NCBI GenBank assembly: GCA_946807835.1
Contig: OX327694.1
Location: 8,630,001 to 8,694,000, forward strand
Source of the DNA: Ailanthus altissimus
Taxonomy: Eukaryota > Streptophyta > Magnoliopsida > Sapindales > Simaroubaceae
Length of the DNA: 64,000 bases
Reading direction: 5' to 3'
The position numbers were made by a program, and so were the translations under genes. The notes under the pieces were generated by a model. That model saw only the letters and a list, made by a program, of their open reading frames with translations, did no database searches and was not told the origin of the DNA. Shown here piece by piece: positions 1 to 11,085 of the stretch. The first letter of the stretch is position 1. The number at the start of each line of letters is the position of its first letter.

Positions 1-1816
1 CTATAATCTGATCAAGGAATGGTAAAGGAAAATGGTCTTTTCTAGTGGCCAAGTTCAATTTTCTATAATCTATGCACATCCTCCAACTAGATGAGACTCG
101 AGTTGGTATTAACTCACCTTTTTCATTTTCAATGACTGTGATTCCAGATTTTTTTGGTACTACCTGAGTAGGACTTACCCACTTACTATCTGAGATCGGA
201 TAGATGATTCCTACTTCAAGTAATTTGAGAACTTCAGCTCTCACTGCCTCTTTCATATGTGGATTTAATCTCCTTTGAGGTTGTTGGGAAGTTTTGGCAT
301 TATCCTCTAGGTGTATTCTATGTGTGCAAATCAAAGGATTAATACCATTTATGTCTTTTAAAGTCCACCCAATTGTATTTTTATGCATTTTCAATAATTC
401 AATCAACTTATCTTCTTGTTCACTTGTGAGTGTAGAAGCGATTACCACCAGGTAAGTTTGTTTCTCTCCAAGAAATGCATATTTCAATCCTTCAGGCAGA
501 GGTTTTAACTCCAACTTTGAAATTTCGTTCTTTTTATCCTCATTTTCTCCCAATTCTTCAAACTTTAGTTTCCATCTTTTATTTTCAATCACCTGTGCAC
601 AGTCAAGTAAAGAACATATGTCAGAGATTTCAGGATCTAATTGTATATTTGACTCAAATGAATTTATTAAACACATTTCTAAGGGATCGGTAGAACTCCC
701 TTTTTGAATATAATCCTCCACAATCGTTTCAATCATGTCACCTTCTTCACTTTCATCCTCCTCTTCATATGGTTGCTTACACATATTAAAAACATTGAGT
801 TTAAGTGTCATGTTTCCAAATGAAAGCTTCATTACTCCATTCCTGCAATTAATCAAAGCGTTAGAAGTTGCTAAAAATGGATGACCTAAAATAACAGGTA
901 TCGGATTACATCCTTTGACAGATTCTGTGTCCAAGACGATAAAATCCACAGGATATATGAATTTATCAACTTGAACTAAGACATCCTCCACTGTCCCTCT
1001 TGGTACTTTTATTGATCTATCAGCAAGTAAAAGAGTTACAGATGTTGATTTTAACTCCCCGAGATTGAGCTGCTGATAAACTGAATACGGCAATAAATTC
1101 ACACTAGCACCAAGATCAACTAAGGCTTGTTCAATTTTATGACTTCCAATAATACATGAAATTGTAGGACAACCAGGGTCTTTATATTTCAAAGAATTAT
1201 TGTTCTGAAGAATGGCACTTACTTGTTCAGCTAAAAATGCTTTCTTTTTCACATTCAGTTTTCTTTTTACTGTGCATAAGTCTTTCAAAAATTTTGCATA
1301 AGATGGAACCTGTTTAATAGCATCCAGTAAAGGAATATTAACTTTTACCTGTTTGAAGATTTCAAAAATTTCAAGATTGTGATTCATCTTCTTAGTATTA
1401 CGTAATGCATAAGGAAATGGGGGTGGAGGTGAGGGTTTAGTGTTTTCTTCATTAAGTGTAGGTTCAACACTTTCCTTACCCTTAGAGATTGATCCATCGC
1501 TCTCATGAGGTTCAGGAATTTCTTTTTCAACAATTTTACCACTCCGAAAAGTGATAACTGCTTTAACTTGATCCATGTGTTGGCTTCCTGAACTACATGC
1601 ATTTGAGTTATGTTGTCCTTTGGGGTTTGGCTGTGGTTGAGAAGGAAATTTTCCTTTCTCATGAATGTTCAGTGCAGATGCAAATTTAGCAAGAGTATCT
1701 TTCAAATCAGTAAATGTTTGAGCATTTTGAGAATTAACAGACTCTTGTTTTTCAATGAATGTATGCAAGGTTTCTTCAAGATTTTTCCTAGGAGGTAGGA
1801 CATATGGTGCATAACC
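1..1816 (-). CDS. Gag tail, protease and start of reverse transcriptase, Athila copy 1 (partial)
   Basis: By my reading the frame is open from just below 1816 to the window edge. It contains the protease active-site motif DLGAS (about 1095-1115), then the connection to reverse transcriptase, and stops inside the RT N-terminal region (CIDYRKLN, then [14 protein letters not shown]). Codon 597-599 is sense (CAG) here, whereas both other Athila copies in the window have TAG at the same place. Translation of this part would need a fresh start or readthrough of the stops at 1817 and 1928. Confidence 0.8.
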
Positions 1817-1927
1817 TTAATGATTTTGAAAGTTTTGGTGTAATTGGAAAGGTGGTTGCGAAGCCTGTGCTTGAGTGTCATTCCTCCAACTAAAATTCGG
1901 GTGATTTCGCCATCCAGGATTATAGTT

Positions 1928-3043
1928 TTATGAATATGGGTTATTGTTTGACCGTTTGAACGTGTTTAAAACATTGGCTTGTTCATGGATACATTCTCTA
2001 AATGCAGGCAAAGTTGGGCAATCATTGGTAGGGTGATCATGGGTTTCACAAATGTGACACACAATTTCTTGAACAGATTTTATTTGACCACTCTTTTTCA
2101 TTTCTAAGGTTTCGACTTTTCTAGCAAGGGATGCTAATTTGTCTTGAAGGTCATGGTCTTCCTTAAGATGATAAATACCCCCACTAGATGTAGTGGTTTG
2201 ATTTTTGCTAGGTGCCTCACAGGTACCAGCAGTGTCCCAATTTTGAGCATTTTCTGCTAGTAAGTCAAGATAGTTCATTGCCTCTTCTGGGTCTTTTTCC
2301 TCAAATGTTCCATTACACATCATTTCTACCATTTGCCTAACTTGGGGTGTTAAGCCCTCATAGAAATTTGAGACTACTCTCCATGTTTCAAAACCATGAT
2401 GGGGACAGGTATTAAGTAATTCTTTATACCTTTCCCAACATTGGTAAAGGGTCTCTCCTGGTTTTTGGGCAAAAGTGGTGATTTGTCTTTTGAAAGAATT
2501 TGTTCTATGGAAGGGAAAAAACTTTTTCAGGAATTGTTGTTGCATCTCATCCCATAAAGAAATGGATCCTAGCCTAAGGTTTTGTAGCCATGTTTTAGCT
2601 TTATCTTTTAAAGAAAAAGGGAAAAGCTTAAGTCGAATTGTGTTCATGCTACAATTTTGATCATTATACGTGTTACACACTTCTTCAAATTCTCTTAGAT
2701 GTAGATAAGGGTTCTCTGCATCTAAGCCATGAAAAGTGGGTAAAAGTTGGATAATGCCTGGCTTAAAATTAAAATGCGTTGCATCCGGTGGAAAAATTAA
2801 GCAAGATGGTGCACCGGTTCGTGTATGGTTCATATAGTCTTTAAGTGTCCTAGGTCGGTTATGGTCATTATGTTGGGACTGATTGTCCCCTGGGTCTATG
2901 AGTCCCTTAATTTGATTTTCATTCATGGTGTTACTTGGTGAAGAATGAAAAGATGAAGGAGAATCTAACAAATTATCAAAGGAAGTTTTGAAATTACCTT
3001 TTACTAAACGATGAGAATTAGGATCTCGAAACCAACTGCTCAT
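1928..3043 (-). pseudogene. gag of Athila copy 1, ended by a stop
   Basis: This encodes a retrotransposon Gag with the typical core (FHGLDAENPYLHLREFEEVC and LKDKAKTWLQNL). A CCHC-like stretch (CHICETHDHPTNDC) sits near the C-terminus. The start at 3043 gives a protein beginning MSSWFRDP. The frame ends at 1928 with TAA where the younger copy has CAA, and a second TAA lies at 1817-1819, again CAA in the younger copy. Gag and Pol would otherwise be one frame, so this copy has lost continuous Gag-Pol expression. Confidence 0.85.
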
Positions 3044-3224
3044 AAAAAGAAACAAAACAAAATACAATAATAATAAATAATACAAATAAAATATTAAACA
3101 CAGGTAAATAAAATAAAATATTACACACAAGTAAATAAAATATGTAAAACTAAAAGCAAAATAAAGATAAATAATTAGGAGTTAGATTAGTGATGTTAGA
3201 TTATATAATAAAAAGTTAATAAAT

Positions 3225-3530
3225 AAATAGTAGGAGGCTTAGCCTTCCATTAAAATAAAAAGCGAAAATAAAAGGCGAATAATAAATAAAGTAAAGTACG
3301 TTTGGAGGCTCGGCCTTTTATAAAAATTAAAAAAAATAAAAATAAAAAGTAAAAAATAATAAATAAACGAAATAAAGAGTAAAAGGCTCAGCCTTCCGCG
3401 AAAATAAAAACAGAATAATAATAAAGTACATTAGGAGGCTCGGCCTTCCATGAAAATAAAAAATAAAAATAAAATTAAAAAAACGAATAATAAATAACGA
3501 GTAGGAGGCTCAGCCTTCCATGAAAATAAA
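3225..3530 (-). repeat. Leader repeats of Athila copy 1
   Basis: Five imperfect copies of AGGAGGCTCGGCCTTCCATG (plus-strand reading), spaced about 55-75 bp, lie between the primer site and gag. AT-rich spacers of the form AAAATAAAAA separate them. The same array occurs at 48105-48400, and two degenerate copies sit at 35790-35870 in the old element. Each unit can fold into a short imperfect stem, AGGAGGC against GCCTTCC, with a TCG loop. Confidence 0.75.
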
Positions 3531-3573
3531 ATAAACAAACAAACAATAACAAAACAAAATATTAACGTTACCT

Positions 3574-3590
3574 CTCCGGCAACGGCGCCA
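3574..3590 (-). other. Primer binding site, tRNA-Asp type
   Basis: Read on the minus strand, six bases after the 5' LTR, is TGGCGCCGTTGCCGGAG. It matches 16 of 17 bases of the complement of the plant tRNA-Asp 3' end including CCA. This is a usual primer for Athila/Tat elements. Confidence 0.85.
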
Positions 3591-3596
3591 AAAACT

Positions 3597-5026
3597 TGAC
3601 ACGTCCAGAATATAGAAGTTATCCCCAAGTGCAGGATTGTCGAAGTAATAAATAACCCGATGAGAACGGGGTCGATCCACAGGGAAGTAGAATTAAAATT
3701 ACAAATTATAAACACTTTAAAGATAATTAATGCAGTATAAGATGTTTGCAAATATTATTTCAATTAACCAATTCAAATAAAAAGCTAAGGTTATGGAGAT
3801 TCACTCTTGGCATAAGAAATAAGAATATATTTAATTTTTTATAACTCAATTAGAATCCTCACACAAAGAAGGTTCCAACCGGAAAATATAAGAATTAAAG
3901 TTCATCATCATTTATATATTAATTAGTATTTATTATTTTTAATTATTATACACCAAATCTTATAAATGGATTCAAGTATTTATTATGCCAATCTTTATAT
4001 TTGTCTACAATAAATCAAGACTCCCACTTTACAAGAAATGTTATATAAACCAAATCTTGTAAATGGTTTCAAGAATTTATTGTGTCAAATATTAAATTTG
4101 CCAATAATAAATCAAGAATCACCACTTTAGAAGAAAGGGTATTAATTCTACAAATAAAATAAATACATCATATATAAATTTGCATAACTTAAAAATGAAG
4201 TATTAAATTCATGAATAAATATTAAACATATCTTATTACCTTGCCAAGAGCTTCACCCTTTCACCTTAACTTAAACAAAATTATTTGGACATAATAAAAC
4301 TAAATAAAAAGAAAAGAAATGGAAGAAGAAATAACATGACTTAATAGTAAACAAAAGAAATAATAGTACAAGGAAATGGATACAAAGGAAAAGTATTTTG
4401 AACTAAATTCTAACTTTCTAATTACATTCTTTAGGCATAAACAAGCCACCTATTTATAGAAAAACATGGATAAATCAAGACAAATTTGGAGGGAACCACT
4501 TGGTTGATGAAAGTCAAGAATGGTGGCAAAATAATTTGCATTTATTATCACTTGGGCACCCACTTGATTATCCAATTTGGAATTGATGTGATCTGAATTA
4601 ACTTTCACTCAAAACATAAAAGTTGTAGATAAGTCTCTTATCTTTCCAAATTGAGTGATCTCATACGTATTAGATACGTATTTCTATAGTTATGGGCTAA
4701 ATACTGATAACTGTTCAAACTGGGCCTGTACTGCAGATCAATTCTGTTCTAGGCCAATTTTCACCCTCTAAACACTCGAATTTCCAATGCTTTGTGAAAT
4801 ACAATATGTTAGCCCATTGAGTCAGATCTGCACAGGATTAAGAATCACCTCAATTAGATCTTTAGGTAAAAAGTTATGCATATTTTACCGAACCTATCAC
4901 AAAATAGTTATAAAATAATTAAGTATAATATTGTAAACATACTTAAGTTAAGAAAATTAAATACATTAATAATATAAAATAATCATGTAAAACTTTTATT
5001 AAATGTGTAATTTTAAATATTCATCA
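3597..5026 (-). repeat. 5' LTR of Athila copy 1
   Basis: The 1430-bp LTR is bounded on the plus strand by TGACACGTCC and ATTCATCA, so it has TG...CA ends. It aligns along its length with the LTRs at 37851-39288 and 48469-49906 but is more diverged from them than they are from each other. The next five bases outward are CTGCA; the matching target duplication would lie left of the window. Confidence 0.92.
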
Positions 5027-5395
5027 CTGCACATAAATTTGTCATATTAACTAGAAATAATAAACTTGTACAAAAATCATGAGTGGATGCAAAAAGCCAC
5101 CTCGACTAAGTATGGTTTGCTATTATTGGAGTAGAAGCCCTTATGGTAACCACGTAACCCATGGGCTTCACCAAAGTTTTGAACCATCGAACCCATAACA
5201 CCATGCCTATGTCAATTGTCACCCACGTCGACTCAAGTAAATACAAAAAACATACACATAGGCAAAGTCTTGCGTGCTCATGTATTGTGAAGCTGCCACC
5301 TATACCTTATTGCATGCTGATCCCAAATGCTTTGCGGCCACGCATCCCCCATTTCCATTCTCTCTTTTGCTCTCTAACAATAACACCATTTCCAC

Positions 5396-5403
5396 CTATA
5401 TAA
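5396..5403 (+). promoter_or_regulatory. Likely TATA box of the CCCH gene
   Basis: CTATATAA lies about 130 bp before the chosen start codon, a normal plant spacing if transcription starts near 5425. ACGT-core motifs (CCACGTAA near 5150 and CCCACGTCG near 5223) lie upstream and could bind bZIP or bHLH factors. The LTR of Athila copy 1 ends only about 370 bp upstream of this box. Confidence 0.6.
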
Positions 5404-5530
5404 TCACCGCAAACCCATGTTCCATTTTTCCTCAGCACCACCATCTTCATCATCTAATCCGATCATTTTCCCTTTTTCATATCACATACTCTCCTTTTCT
5501 GTCTTTTTCTTTTGGCATATTCATCCAGAA

Positions 5531-6682
5531 ATGAGCACCATTTGTGCCGATCAACACAAACTTCCTTCACCCAAAAGTGGTGCTAATAGTACCAAGCTTT
5601 TCAAGGACATTGAAGTTCCTTCGAGAAAGCTTCTCCTCAGTAGCAAAAAACCCCATCACCATCATCAGGACATCAACAGCGCATACATGTTCTATCCTGA
5701 GGAGATGAGCAACCTTCACAAGTTCTTGCCCTTCAACAACAGTAACGCTGATTCAGACCCTGACTCTGACCCTTATGCCTCAGATCACTTCCGCATGTAT
5801 GAGTTCAAGATCCGTCGCTGTACCCGTAGCCGGAGCCATGACTGGACTGACTGTCCATTTTCTCATCCAGGTGAGAAGGCTCAGCGCCGTGATCCCCGCC
5901 GCTATCATTATTCTGGGACTGTTTGTTCTGAGTACAGGCGGGGAGGCGGCTGTAGCCGTGGAGATGACTGTGAATTTGCTCATGGAGTTTTTGAGTGCTG
6001 GCTGCACCCTTCAAGGTATAGAACTGAAGCTTGCAAAGATGACAAGAATTGTAAGCGTAAGGTGTGTTTCTTTGCTCATTCTCCTCGCCAGCTTCGCATT
6101 TTGCCTGAAATCTCATCATCTCCAAAGTATACTCACTCTCTTTCAAGCCCATCTTCTCATAAGAACCATTGCTGCATGTTTTGTCAGTCTGTCAATTCCT
6201 CCCCCACTAGCACTTTATTGGGCATGTCTCATTTGTCGCGTTCACCGTCTCTCTCACCTCCATTATCGCCTGTGAAACATGGGTTCTCGCCGGTTTCCCG
6301 ATACAGTGATCGTTTGAGCAAGTTTAGCAATTCTGAGATGTCCGTCAGCTACAAAGATGCGCTTAATGAGCTGATGAGTTCTTTGGATGCAATGAATTTC
6401 AATGAAGTTTCTTCTCCCATGTCTGTTCCCGGTAGCAGCTGCATGAATGTTAATATTAATGCTCCTTGGATTGATGTGAACTCCCTCAATGTTGATGATC
6501 AGCAGCAGTTTGTTCTATCTCCTTCAACACCAAGCCTTTGTGCGTCGGTGAATCCATTTGGTGCTGAACATTTTTCTAACAAATATTTTGTTAATGAGAA
6601 GAAGCATCATAACGACAACAACACTGGCCTGGCTAGTACTCCCGATCCTGATCTTGGGTGGGTCAATGACCTATTGATGTAG
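5531..6682 (+). CDS. Arginine-rich tandem CCCH zinc-finger protein, SOMNUS/TZF4-5-6 type
   Basis: The intronless 383-residue protein has an RR region (about residues 97-130) with Cys97, Cys108 and His112. Two CCCH fingers follow: C132-X8-C141-X5-C147-X3-H151 and C168-X5-C174-X4-C179-X3-H183. The N-terminal [11 protein letters not shown], the middle [21 protein letters not shown] and the C-terminal [11 protein letters not shown] are shared, as I recall them, with Arabidopsis TZF4 (SOMNUS), TZF5 and TZF6. In that family such proteins bind RNA, sit in processing bodies or stress granules, and act in seed germination, light, abscisic acid and gibberellin responses. An in-frame ATG at 5417 exists, but it lies about where transcription should begin, and family proteins begin like the 5531 start. 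No lesion is visible; this is the one clearly intact host gene in the window. Confidence 0.95.
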   Translation: MSTICADQHKLPSPKSGANSTKLFKDIEVPSRKLLLSSKKPHHHHQDINSAYMFYPEEMSNLHKFLPFNNSNADSDPDSDPYASDHFRMYEFKIRRCTRSRSHDWTDCPFSHPGEKAQRRDPRRYHYSGTVCSEYRRGGGCSRGDDCEFAHGVFECWLHPSRYRTEACKDDKNCKRKVCFFAHSPRQLRILPEISSSPKYTHSLSSPSSHKNHCCMFCQSVNSSPTSTLLGMSHLSRSPSLSPPLSPVKHGFSPVSRYSDRLSKFSNSEMSVSYKDALNELMSSLDAMNFNEVSSPMSVPGSSCMNVNINAPWIDVNSLNVDDQQQFVLSPSTPSLCASVNPFGAEHFSNKYFVNEKKHHNDNNTGLASTPDPDLGWVNDLLM

Positions 6683-9424
6683 ATGTTGATCATGGCCATG
6701 ATGATGATATTGAAGTCGAAGAAGATTCAGATTCAGATGTGTATATACACTGCCTTGCTTGCACCGGTCGTATATATATTATCCCAGTATATATATGTGA
6801 TTTGGTGTATATTATTATTGTTATTATTGCTTTTTAGTACTTGATTTTGTTTTTTTTTTTTGTTGTTCTTTTTAAGTATTTTGCTTGTTTAGTTAAGTTC
6901 ATTCTCTCAAGTCTTTGTCAAAAAGTTCATTCTCTTAAGCAGAGAGGGATTTGATCTTTTGTTTGATGTACTGACTTTAAAACTCATTGTAAGTGAAAAT
7001 GAAAGAAATTAAAAAAAAAAATCTTTCTTTTCTTCTTTTTCTTTTTTTTTTTTGTTTTGGTTTCAGTAGTTTTATTTTCTCTTCTGTTGGTGCTGGTGCA
7101 TGTAAATATTACAACTGCGTGTACGTGTTTAACCTAACCACGATATTTGAGGTCAGAATCTCGTGAATGTGGAGATCTTTTTTTTTTGTTTCTGGAAGAC
7201 TAGTTGGCTTAGGCATGCAAGGTGGATCTGATTCCGATACGTGGCACGCATGCATGAGTATATATGAATGGTGACTACATTCCTGGCTCTTTCGTCAAGA
7301 TTTTCGCCATTAGAATATATGATTCTGCAGATATTTATTTATAGGGGAAGGGGAAGCTGTTTAATATGATTTCACTAGGTCTAGAATCATAGAGAGAAAT
7401 CAAGAAGTTGAGTGCAAAGTTAAAATTCTTGGATCCACTGCATGCATGTCATAAATTGTGTCCAACGTGTACACATCTGTACAAGTGCTTTTAATTTTAA
7501 GAGGACAAAGTAAGTGACATTTGTTAACCAAAACTTGATACTAGATACTTAATAGTTGTCATTGATATTCGTCCAACGCATGCTTTAGAGTTGCCGCTGC
7601 AGGTTATGAAAATAAAAATGAGAGATCCAAGAATGGGGCCTGGTATCTGTATACAGAAAATATGTATTGAGAATATGTCAAAAAAATTTATATATAAATG
7701 GGTGAGTTTCATTATTGAATTTCTTTCTCAAAACCCTTATGCAGGTAGCTGTATGAGCTTAGTAATGCAAGTATCTATGCCATTTTAAGGGTAAGAAGAC
7801 AATGAAATCCCTATCCATCAATACAGCATTGGATCCACATACTGAGGAATTAATTTGTTAGGTTCATTTTCTTTTAGGAGAACAATAATGGGTACTACTG
7901 ATCATACGTAATGCAACTCTAGATATTTGCTTCATTTGATGAGGATGATGATATCAAAGCTGGTGAACAATCCATGATCAATACTTCCATTGATATGATA
8001 GAAATCAATAATTTTACAGGGCAGAAAAGTAATTAATGGGGATGATGGTGTCATATCATATCATATTATCGAAAGCATATAATTTATTTTGTTTCCTAGG
8101 AAGGCAACTTATCTAAAGAGACAGCTAAGATGGTAGGGGAGGGACCATAAGGGTGTGCTTGGAATGATTCTTAGTATTGGTAGAGATTGCTTGGCAGTGT
8201 TGGGATTAGGTTGGTTGTGGTGATACTGTCACAAGAAATGGCGTGGAGAGTGGGGGGAGCAGCCCATGCTAAAATGAACCCCAACCCACCCCTTAGATAA
8301 GGGTTTTTGGGGTCCCCCTTCCCCCTTTTGACCTTTTTTTCTCAAGTGGGGGTTATCATTTTGTTCATTTATTGGATGAATTCAATGCTCTCTATTTATG
8401 GGACATCAAGTTCAAGCCCATACTTCTTGTACTTGCCTGTGCTGACTTCGCTTCACATAAGGTATGGCTCTTGACATTTCATATCTTTTTTATTTGTGCA
8501 TGTACATGGATCTATTATGCCTATACGTTGTTCGTAAAGAGAGAGAGTATTTTCTTTTCTTTTGGAAGTCGGGAAAAACAAAATGGGAGAAAATCTTTTC
8601 TTCTGGCGAAGGAAAATTTCAAATTGAATAATAGATGTCATGGATTTGACGTGTCTATAAAATATTAAAATCCACGTTTAGTCTTTGCACTTTTTTTTTA
8701 TAGTAAAATGGATCATACTGTTGATAAAAAAAATGGATCCTACTGATCATCATGTACATGCATATTACAAGATACAAGGGCATGTAAGAAGCATATAGTT
8801 ATGGAGCAATAAAGAGAGTTGCACGAAGCTAAAAATAATCACAAATTAAAAAAAAATGGCAGGGTCTGAAAATAATGCAGAATTGTTGAAGAGATTCTAG
8901 AGTTGGTGTAAATAGGAAGGGAACACAGTTCTTTTTCAAAGGGGTCCATGAAATTGAAAAACTAGAAGCAAGTAATCAATCCATCTCTTGTGGATTGGGA
9001 GATTTTCTGAATTCTTTATTTGAATATTACAAATAAAAATCTATCAGGACTAATCTTAATTAGCATGATGGCAATGTTCCAAAATCATTTCACAAGCGTA
9101 TACATGCCAGCAGTAAGGCTTAATTGAATAGGTTTATCATCACAATTTGTGATAGTGATGGTGATAGTTATAGAAACAAAGTTCATCCTCCAGTTTCCAA
9201 GTCCGTTTCTGGATGCGATCATAGTTTTAGCATTTTAAGCCTGCCTGTGTGTATAAAACGCAATAACTGGATTTTAAAAAACAGTCGGTAAATAAATAAT
9301 ATATGTACGTCCTAAAAGCCTAGCAAACAACTAAATACAATGAGGCATCCCAGTTCCCAAGAAAGAACTACGACTTAAGTAATATACCTATACAAGTTCT
9401 CTGCCTTTGAATGATTTGAGCAAT
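6683..9424. other. 3' flank of the CCCH gene and intergenic DNA
   Basis: The first 350 bases are probably the 3' UTR of the CCCH gene (T-rich, with several short dinucleotide runs such as TATATATA). The rest is AT-rich with short homopolymers and a TCATA repeat near 8052. Short open frames at 7591 and 8372 have no recognisable domain. The last part is probably the 3' UTR of the minus-strand ALA2-like locus. Confidence 0.6.
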
Positions 9425-10958
9425 TCAATTGTCCTTACAGTTTCTGTAGTAAACAGACGACAATCTAGACTGTGACTGAAAGAAATCAAATGGGGTTCCT
9501 GATCCAAAGGACCTTCTAGTATTTGGAGAATCAGATAAGAGAGGTTCGTAAACTGGATTTCTGTTCTTTGGTTGAGTAATTGATAATGGAGCAACATCCT
9601 TTTCTATGGATCTTAGCTGCGGCTCAATAGTCCCCAGTGACAATACGCTGAGCCTGCTGAAGTTTATTGATTTTACTTGGTGTGTATGTATACCGAAAGT
9701 ATTTTAATGCTAATATTGGACCCACCCCTGCTGCAACTATCAGCTGAAATTTAAAAAAAAAAAAAATTAGTCAGTTTATAATTCCATGGAAATGAATTTG
9801 GCTTGTTTGCCACCTAATTAAAACGGTCAAATTTTATAACTTAATTTCGGACTTGGTTGCGGTCACCTGATAATATTGACAACATAAGTGACTAAAATCT
9901 ATTAATGGCAAAGTGGAACTTACAAATACAGTTATCCAATAAGATGGTTGCCTGCACAAGCGGAACATAATTGTGTACATCCCAGATGATGGAATAGAAC
10001 TGAAGATCCAGTTGATAATGTAGAAGGCAGCCAAATTCCCCCATATGGCAAGATGTTGGAACACTGTAAAGGAACTGCACGGGAAAGTGAAAACCAAGGC
10101 CTCAATTATTTTTAATAATTAGCTGGCAACACCTTAATTTTACAAGCTTACTTGGTCTCCAATGTCACAACAAATGCCTGCAACCATATAGAGTGCTACC
10201 ATTGAAACCTCCTCCATTTCACTTTTTCATAGGCATATGCATGTATGATGATTATGAATACAACAATTGCCTGCCATCACACCAGGATTAAATGGTAGAA
10301 GGGACAAGCAACTATTACAAATTACAAAACTTGCTTCCACCACCAGCATTTATAGATAAATCATAAAAATATACATGACCAAGCAACATTAGCTCATTAA
10401 TCGGGAACTTAAGTGGCTTTTTTATGAACTGAGAGAACCCCATAACACATAAGTAGTGACCTCAATAACTTTTCATACTTGTGGTTGACCATTTACTTGA
10501 ATTCTCAGTAAGTCTATTCCCTGATGTTAGGAATAGCCAGTGTCTAATCAGATCATATATGTATATGTATATATATATTTTTTTCTTAAGAACATTTACT
10601 TTCCGTATCTTGTCAGAGGTAAAATTAATTCCTATTTATCTATTTGGTAGAAAGAAATGGTATTTAGCCAGCTACAAGGTTTATTTTGTGTATTATGGGA
10701 GGGTTCTTTTTCTTTTTAATTGTGATTCGTTTTACAAGGCCTTAGCGTATGAATTTATAGAGGTCAAATTAACTAACACTGATCTTGGAAACATTAGCTG
10801 ATTGTATCCTTAAGACTCAGATCGTGGAGTACCACAAACCCTCATCAGTCTATCTGCCGATCATCTGCACTAGCCTTCCATTATGAAAACTTCAAAATTT
10901 AAGCCTCTACTCAGAAATCATGCTACTGCATTAACTTTTTTCCATTTAAGATTAACTT

Positions 10959-11085
10959 AGCCCTTTAATTTCATTAGGAGGGGTCCTGTGAACTATTTCT
11001 AATCTTAAATCTCATTTCAGAATAAGAAGAGCCCATTAATTTCATTAGGAAGGGTCCTGTGAACTATTTCTAACCGTAAATCTAA
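10959..11085. repeat. Imperfect tandem duplication in an ALA2-like intron
   Basis: Two copies about 71 bp apart share TTTCATTAGG, a GGGTCCTGTGAACTATTTCTAA block and flanking bases, with scattered differences. They lie between exons 21 and 22 of the flippase locus. No function is suggested. Confidence 0.7.

Larger units (their letters stand above)
1..5026 (-). mobile_element. Athila-type Ty3/gypsy element, copy 1 (5' part; runs off left edge)
   Basis: On the minus strand this reads 5' LTR (3597-5026), tRNA-Asp-type primer site, repeat-bearing leader, gag, protease and the start of reverse transcriptase, where the window ends. It is nearly identical to 44880-49906 of the younger copy in this window. 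The reverse transcriptase and the DLGAS protease motif are of the Athila kind. The 3' half, which would show whether this copy also carries the extra LOG module, lies outside the window. Confidence 0.93.

Noticed and set aside
475..693. Plus-strand open frames in Athila copies (such as 475-693, 2475-2660, 45354-45572, 46489-46740)
   Set aside because: They are antisense shadows of gag and pol; the same shadows recur in each copy.
1384..1662. Minus-strand 92-residue frame at 1384-1662
   Set aside because: It overlaps the real Gag-Pol frame in another phase and has no domain.
3225..3530. CRISPR-like regular repeats in the Athila leader
   Set aside because: Plant nuclear DNA; spacers are low-complexity A-rich and the array is repeated in each element copy.
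5805..6152. Antisense and second-frame ORFs over the CCCH gene (5775-6275, 5780-6007, 5805-6152)
   Set aside because: Shadows of a strongly supported zinc-finger gene.
8372..8668. 98-residue frame at 8372-8668
   Set aside because: No domain, no codon pattern, AT-rich; likely chance.
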